64,000 nucleotides of DNA, from the NCBI RefSeq assembly GCF_003351025.1, contig NZ_QPCG01000005.1, positions 87,932-151,931 of the forward strand, given 5' to 3'. The notes below the pieces were generated by a model that saw nothing but the letters and a program-made list of their open reading frames with translations, did no database searches and had not been told where the DNA came from. Below are positions 60,295 through 64,000 of this stretch, piece after piece. The DNA comes from Mucilaginibacter endophyticus. GTDB lineage: Bacteria > Bacteroidota > Bacteroidia > Sphingobacteriales > Sphingobacteriaceae. The position numbers were made by a program, and so were the translations under genes. Position 1 is the first letter of the stretch. The number at the start of each line of letters is the position of its first letter.

Positions 60295-61678
60295 TACCAA
60301 GGCAAACATATTGCAAATACAGAAGTATCTCAACGGAGAGCTTGATGCACGTGCTATGCATAAGTTGGAAATGGAGGCACTAAACGACCCTTTTTTGATG
60401 GATGCATTGGAAGGATATGAAAACATGGGGACAAGTCAACAGTTAAATCTTGCTGATCTTACAACGAGGTTGCAGCAACGCACAGAAGAAAGAAAAGGCC
60501 GTGTAATACCATGGACTGTTTGGCCCATAGCGGCTTCGGTTTTAATTGCTTTAAGTTTGGGTGGCCTTTATCTCAACAGGTCGTCTAAGCCGGAACTGCA
60601 AAGTAGTAACATTTCAGAAAATAAAAACTCAACCCCGCCTCTGGTAGCGGCCACTGATACCATAAAGACAGCCGATACGGTTAGAAAGACTAATGCAAAC
60701 CCGGTTGGAACGGTGCAGGCTCCTTTAATTGCGGTAACTAAAAAGCCGAGAAAAGGAAAGCTTTCAGCTAATGCGCTTTATCAGCAAGACATTTCGGCTG
60801 CCGATAATAAAACGGCTTCAAATAATGTTGTTCCGCCTGCAGGCAGCAATTCGTTGGCAGAACCGGTTGCACCTGCTAAAGACAAAGATGTATTAAAGGA
60901 GGCGCCTGCGGCCGGATTAAGTGAAAGAATTGTATTCGGATACACAGCCCCGCTTACGCAAAAAGACTCGTCAAAATCTGATGCTATATCGTTAAGGGCT
61001 AATACAACTGTTGCTAAATCAAAAGGCCCACTGCAGTTTAAACTTCCCGGAAAAGTTGACGGTGTTACGTCATCACCGGCTCCCGGCTATAATAATAAAG
61101 CCGCCGCTGAATCTTTGTACATTGCAGGTACCATTATTTCAAGAGATGACGGCTCTCCGTTAATTGGCGCGGCCATCAGGATCAAAGGTACCAACCGGAG
61201 TACGGTAACTGATGTAAACGGAAAATTTGCACTCAGCTCGCCGGATAACAAAGCCACGCTTGATGTTGTTTATATTGGTTACGAACCAAGGCAGGTTAGT
61301 GCCACTCGCGGCGACAGCGTTAAAGTAGCGCTTAAGCCAGATTCGAGGGCTTTAGCTGAGGTTGTTGTGTCTAATCCCAAAACCGACGATAGCGAGGTTA
61401 GCGTCACGGCAGCACATCCGCAAATGGGCTGGGGCAGCCTGAAAAAATACCTGCAAACAAACGCCGTGTTGCCAGATGGAACTACAGGTACTGTGACAGT
61501 AACATTTACGGTATTCCCGAGCGGTATAATCGACGAGTTTAGTGTTAAAAAGGGCCTGAATGAAACGGCAGACCAAAAGGCCATAGAGCTCATTAAAAGT
61601 GGCCCGTCATGGGTTGGCAGCACTAATAATAAACCGGAAGTTGTTACGGTGAAAGTGAAGTTCCAAAAGCAGAAATAA
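60287..61678 (+). CDS. Membrane protein with CarboxypepD_reg and TonB-like C-terminus
   Basis: This 463-aa protein begins at GTG 60287, inside the sigma factor gene. Residues 1-70 are cytoplasmic and contain a helical stretch (YLNGELDARAMHKLEMEALN, DPFLMDALEGYE) like those of Bacteroidota anti-sigma-type proteins. There is one membrane helix (about 76-96), a long polar periplasmic linker, a CarboxypepD_reg-like domain (about 279-350, IAGTIISRDDGSPLIGAAIR) and a domain like the TonB C-terminus (about 385-463, GTVTVTFTVFPSGIIDEFS). It most likely inhibits the sigma factor and links it to an outer-membrane signal. No Cys or His zinc motif occurs in the N-terminal part. Confidence 0.85.
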   Translation: MHSTKANILQIQKYLNGELDARAMHKLEMEALNDPFLMDALEGYENMGTSQQLNLADLTTRLQQRTEERKGRVIPWTVWPIAASVLIALSLGGLYLNRSSKPELQSSNISENKNSTPPLVAATDTIKTADTVRKTNANPVGTVQAPLIAVTKKPRKGKLSANALYQQDISAADNKTASNNVVPPAGSNSLAEPVAPAKDKDVLKEAPAAGLSERIVFGYTAPLTQKDSSKSDAISLRANTTVAKSKGPLQFKLPGKVDGVTSSPAPGYNNKAAAESLYIAGTIISRDDGSPLIGAAIRIKGTNRSTVTDVNGKFALSSPDNKATLDVVYIGYEPRQVSATRGDSVKVALKPDSRALAEVVVSNPKTDDSEVSVTAAHPQMGWGSLKKYLQTNAVLPDGTTGTVTVTFTVFPSGIIDEFSVKKGLNETADQKAIELIKSGPSWVGSTNNKPEVVTVKVKFQKQK

Positions 61679-61696
61679 GAAACCGAAAATATCAAT

Positions 61697-61738
61697 AAAA
61701 AAGGGCTGTGTTGAATGAAATCGACACAGCCCTTTTTT
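61697..61738. terminator. Bidirectional terminator
   Basis: AAAAAAGGGCTGTGT and ACACAGCCCTTTTTT form a 15-bp perfect stem with a 12-nt loop between the convergent membrane protein and DUF4197 genes. Confidence 0.92.
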
Positions 61739-61755
61739 ATATTTCTTGTTTGATG

Positions 61756-62493
61756 TTATTGTCCTGTAGTTTTTTTCTTATCGGCAAAAGCGAACACTTT
61801 TTGCAATAACGGCGTTGTGCGCGCTCCAAGATTTTGGCGGATATTAAGCTCTTCTTTGGCTATCTCGACAAATAAGCCGTCAATAGCTTTTTGGGTAACA
61901 TAGTCGGTAATATCCGGGTTCATTTTTTTAACAAATGGAACTTTATTGTAGGCCTGAGCCGCGTCTGAATAATATTTGGTAGCATTTACTTTGTTTAAAC
62001 TACCTTGAATAACCGGTTTAAACTGTAGGCTTAGCTTTTCGGTGGTGGTACGTTTAAAATACTGTGTTGCCGCATCCTGGTTGCCTAATAAAATGTTGGT
62101 AACATCCTGCAAGGTCATTTGCTTAATGGCATCAACAAAAATAGGTTTTGCCTGCTTTGCAGCATCCTCGGCGGCACGGTTAAGTGAAAGGATCACATTA
62201 TCGCAAAGGCTGTTTAAGCCAAGACCGCGTAAGGTTTTTTCCGCTTTCTGAGCTTCAGGTGGGAAAAGGATCTTGATGGCAGCGTTACCAAAGAAACCAT
62301 TAACTGCCGATAGTTGGTCGGAGCTTTTGCCGGTGCCTATTTCAAGTGCCTGTTTTAGGCCGTTGCCTATCTCCAGCGAAGAAGGAGTACCTTGATTTTG
62401 AACAGTAGCATTGGCCACCTGGTTCAAAGTATCGCAGCTTGTTAATGTAATAAAAGCTATTAAAGCGGGAATGATGATCAGTCTTGTTTTCAT
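61756..62493 (-). CDS. DUF4197 domain-containing lipoprotein
   Basis: This 245-aa DUF4197 protein has no established function. From ATG 62493 (MKTRLIIIPALIAFITLTSC) it has a lipobox with Cys20. The body is helical with the family blocks GLKQALEIGTGKSSDQLS and GNQDAATQYFKRTTTEKL, and ends in ARTTPLLQKVFAFA. It lies 37 bp behind the PiT transporter on the same strand, and may be co-transcribed, but DUF4197 is also often single. The longer start at 62562 overlaps the PiT gene and is unlikely. Confidence 0.85.
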   Translation of the reverse strand: MKTRLIIIPALIAFITLTSCDTLNQVANATVQNQGTPSSLEIGNGLKQALEIGTGKSSDQLSAVNGFFGNAAIKILFPPEAQKAEKTLRGLGLNSLCDNVILSLNRAAEDAAKQAKPIFVDAIKQMTLQDVTNILLGNQDAATQYFKRTTTEKLSLQFKPVIQGSLNKVNATKYYSDAAQAYNKVPFVKKMNPDITDYVTQKAIDGLFVEIAKEELNIRQNLGARTTPLLQKVFAFADKKKTTGQ

Positions 62494-62530
62494 AGTAAGA
62501 GTAAAGCTAATAAAATTGCCGCCGGTTTGC

Positions 62531-63541
62531 TTATGCAAAGAAATGTAACAATGCGAATACACCGGCTGCTATTAATGCCGAAATAGGTATCGTAATGATC
62601 CAGGCCCAAACCAGGTTAATAGTAACGCCCCAGCGTACTGCCGATACACGTTTGGTTAAGCCCACACCGATAATTGAACCTGTGATAGTATGCGTTGTTG
62701 AAACCGGGATACCAAAGCGCTCGGTAATAAACAAGGTAATTGCACCCGCAGTTTCGGCACTCACACCCTCAAGCGGGGTAACCTTGGTTATTTTTGAGCC
62801 CATGGTTTTAACAATTTTCCAGCCGCCAGACATGGTACCAGCAGCAATGGCGGAGTAGCAAGCCAATGGGATCCACTCAGGCATTGCGGTACCTGGTTGT
62901 ATAACTTTTGAAGCAATAAGGCTTACATATAAAATGCCCATTACTTTTTGGGCATCGTTACCACCATGAGCAAAGCTCAATGCCGCAGATGATACCAACT
63001 GCATGCGTTTAAACCAACGCTCGGCTGTAGCCGGTCTTGCGGATTTGCACAGGTGCAATATTAGTATAGTTACAATATAAGCTATAATTAAGCCTATGAA
63101 TGGAGCAAGTACGATGTAAGCAATAATCTTAAGAACATATTGCATTTCAACGGCCTGAAGGGCGTTAGAACCCATATAAAGCGCGTTGGTCATACCTGCA
63201 CCGGCAAAACCGCCGATAAGCGTGTGTGACGAGCTTGACGGAATCCCGAACCACCAGGTAAACAGGTTCCAGGTGATGGCGGCTACAAGGCCGGCCAGGA
63301 TCACGTGAAGGGTAACGTAGTGCTCCAATACAATTTTAGATACGGTATTGGCTACTTTATGGTCTTTGATAAAAAAATAAGCTGCAAAGTTAAATACCGC
63401 GGCCATTAACACTGCCTGAAATGGCGTTAATACTTTGGTTGATACGATGGTAGCTATGGAGTTTGCGGCATCATGGAAGCCATTGGTGTAATCAAACAAC
63501 AGGGCGAGTACAACAATAACTACAAGTAGGGAAGTAACCAT
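62531..63541 (-). CDS. Inorganic phosphate transporter, PiT family
   Basis: This 336-aa inner-membrane symporter of the PiT family (Pfam PHO4) imports phosphate, probably with a cation. Both PiT signature repeats are present: FDYTNGFHDAANSIAT (16-31) and the second, around SFAHGGNDAQKVMG. About ten hydrophobic segments are seen. It is 21 bp behind the DUF47 gene, the usual PiT partner, and the pair is the common pit-pap arrangement. Confidence 0.92.
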   Translation of the reverse strand: MVTSLLVVIVVLALLFDYTNGFHDAANSIATIVSTKVLTPFQAVLMAAVFNFAAYFFIKDHKVANTVSKIVLEHYVTLHVILAGLVAAITWNLFTWWFGIPSSSSHTLIGGFAGAGMTNALYMGSNALQAVEMQYVLKIIAYIVLAPFIGLIIAYIVTILILHLCKSARPATAERWFKRMQLVSSAALSFAHGGNDAQKVMGILYVSLIASKVIQPGTAMPEWIPLACYSAIAAGTMSGGWKIVKTMGSKITKVTPLEGVSAETAGAITLFITERFGIPVSTTHTITGSIIGVGLTKRVSAVRWGVTINLVWAWIITIPISALIAAGVFALLHFFA

Positions 63542-63562
63542 TTAGCTGGGGATAAGATTTAC

Positions 63563-64000
63563 TTAAGCGTTTTTAACTAAGATTGACTCCATAACGTTAG
63601 CTGCATCTTCGCACATATCTGTTGCAGTTTCAAGTGCAGCCAATATTTCTTTGTATTTGATAAGGCGGATAGCATCTTTTTCATACAGGAACAGATCTGC
63701 CACGGCGCGGTCAAAAACATAATCGGCCTGGTTTTCAACACTGTTTATCCTGATGCATGAATCGGCTATGTTACGCACATTCCTAAGGTCTTTCAGTTCT
63801 TTTACTGCTTTTTCCAGATCGATACTGGCCTGAAGGATAAGGTCAGACAGTTTGCGGATGTGCTCGTTTAAATCATCTATTCTGTAAAGGCTCATGCGGT
63901 TGGCAGCACCTTGTATATAGTCGGCAACATCGTCAATCGCTGTAGCCAGGGCGTGAATATCTTCACGATCAAACGGGGTGATGAAGTTTTTGCCGAGTTC
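63563..64000 (-). CDS. DUF47 family (PhoU-like) regulator, 5' end beyond window
   Basis: This is the C-terminal 145 residues of a DUF47/PhoU-like protein, the common partner of PiT transporters, possibly adjusting their activity. The frame stays open through the window edge: upstream of an internal ATG at 63895 the reading continues through DREDIHALATAIDDVADYIQ, which is the conserved DUF47 core, so that ATG is not the true start. The visible part is helical. Full length is expected to be about 210 aa. It is first in the unit with PiT. Confidence 0.88.
   Translation of the reverse strand, partial: ELGKNFITPFDREDIHALATAIDDVADYIQGAANRMSLYRIDDLNEHIRKLSDLILQASIDLEKAVKELKDLRNVRNIADSCIRINSVENQADYVFDRAVADLFLYEKDAIRLIKYKEILAALETATDMCEDAANVMESILVKNA

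Noticed and set aside
63563..63895. 110-aa complete gene with the start at 63895
   Set aside because: The frame continues upstream through DUF47-like residues to the window edge, so the gene is longer and truncated by the window.
1..64000. CRISPR array or cas genes
   Set aside because: Repeats found are palindromic and dispersed, without regular spacers, and no Cas-like protein is encoded.
1..64000. tRNA, rRNA or insertion sequence genes
   Set aside because: No cloverleaf-like or rRNA-like stretch noticed, and no transposase ORF present. A dedicated tRNA search was not possible.

Overview
The window looks like a chromosomal segment of a Bacteroidota bacterium, most likely Sphingobacteriaceae (Mucilaginibacter- or Pedobacter-like). 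Reasons: the set of protein families (two-component propeller kinases, DUF4407, tandem MG2/plug-type envelope proteins, glycoside hydrolase family 3 pairs, sigma factor followed by a CarboxypepD_reg protein), several TAnnTTTG-type promoter boxes, many Ala-Gln signal peptide ends, and intergenic palindromic repeats of a kind common in that group. The genus is inference. No rRNA, tRNA, CRISPR, prophage or transposase gene was seen.

Layout. 1-4.8 kb: a plus-strand run of Gfo/Idh/MocA oxidoreductase, NagB-like deaminase, GMC flavoprotein and DUF1080 lipoprotein, readable as an oxidised (3-keto) or amino sugar cassette. 4.9-15 kb: single-function genes (MmcQ/YjbR, outer-membrane barrel, peptidase T, two GNAT acetyltransferases, S9 peptidase, SPFH protein, rhodanese, DUF4407, a HhH-GPD glycosylase). 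15.2-19.8 kb: a complete cyanophycin module, with synthetase divergent from cyanophycinase and isoaspartyl peptidase. 20-27.9 kb: a small periplasmic protein, a tail-specific protease and two GH3 enzymes. 28.6-38.1 kb: recO, a diacylglycerol-kinase-like protein, an RND/MMPL exporter and two tandem MG2/plug-like proteins. 38.2-44.4 kb: DUF1801 protein, a 1190-residue propeller sensor kinase and a LytS/LytTR pair. 44.7-51.6 kb: CocE-type hydrolase, M14 peptidase, rhomboid protease, an unrecognised 335-aa ORF, a dipeptide epimerase and an L,D-transpeptidase-like protein. 51.7-57.2 kb: a small lipoprotein, then the rimP-nusA-infB translation operon behind a promoter and a terminator-like leader hairpin. 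57.9-64 kb: M28 peptidase, a sigma-70 factor overlapping a membrane protein with a TonB-like C-terminus, DUF4197 lipoprotein, and a PiT phosphate transporter with its DUF47 partner, which runs off the window end.

The most unusual non-coding content is the dispersed inverted repeats between genes: four 33-bp palindromes with the same core, three copies of a roughly 100-bp TGTCA-bounded element plus a second related family, two CCCTC-rich inverted repeats, a 165-bp nested repeat downstream of infB, and a 162-bp near-perfect hairpin beside the cyanophycin synthetase gene. They mostly lie at gene ends, and one palindrome appears to supply the last codons of a protein.
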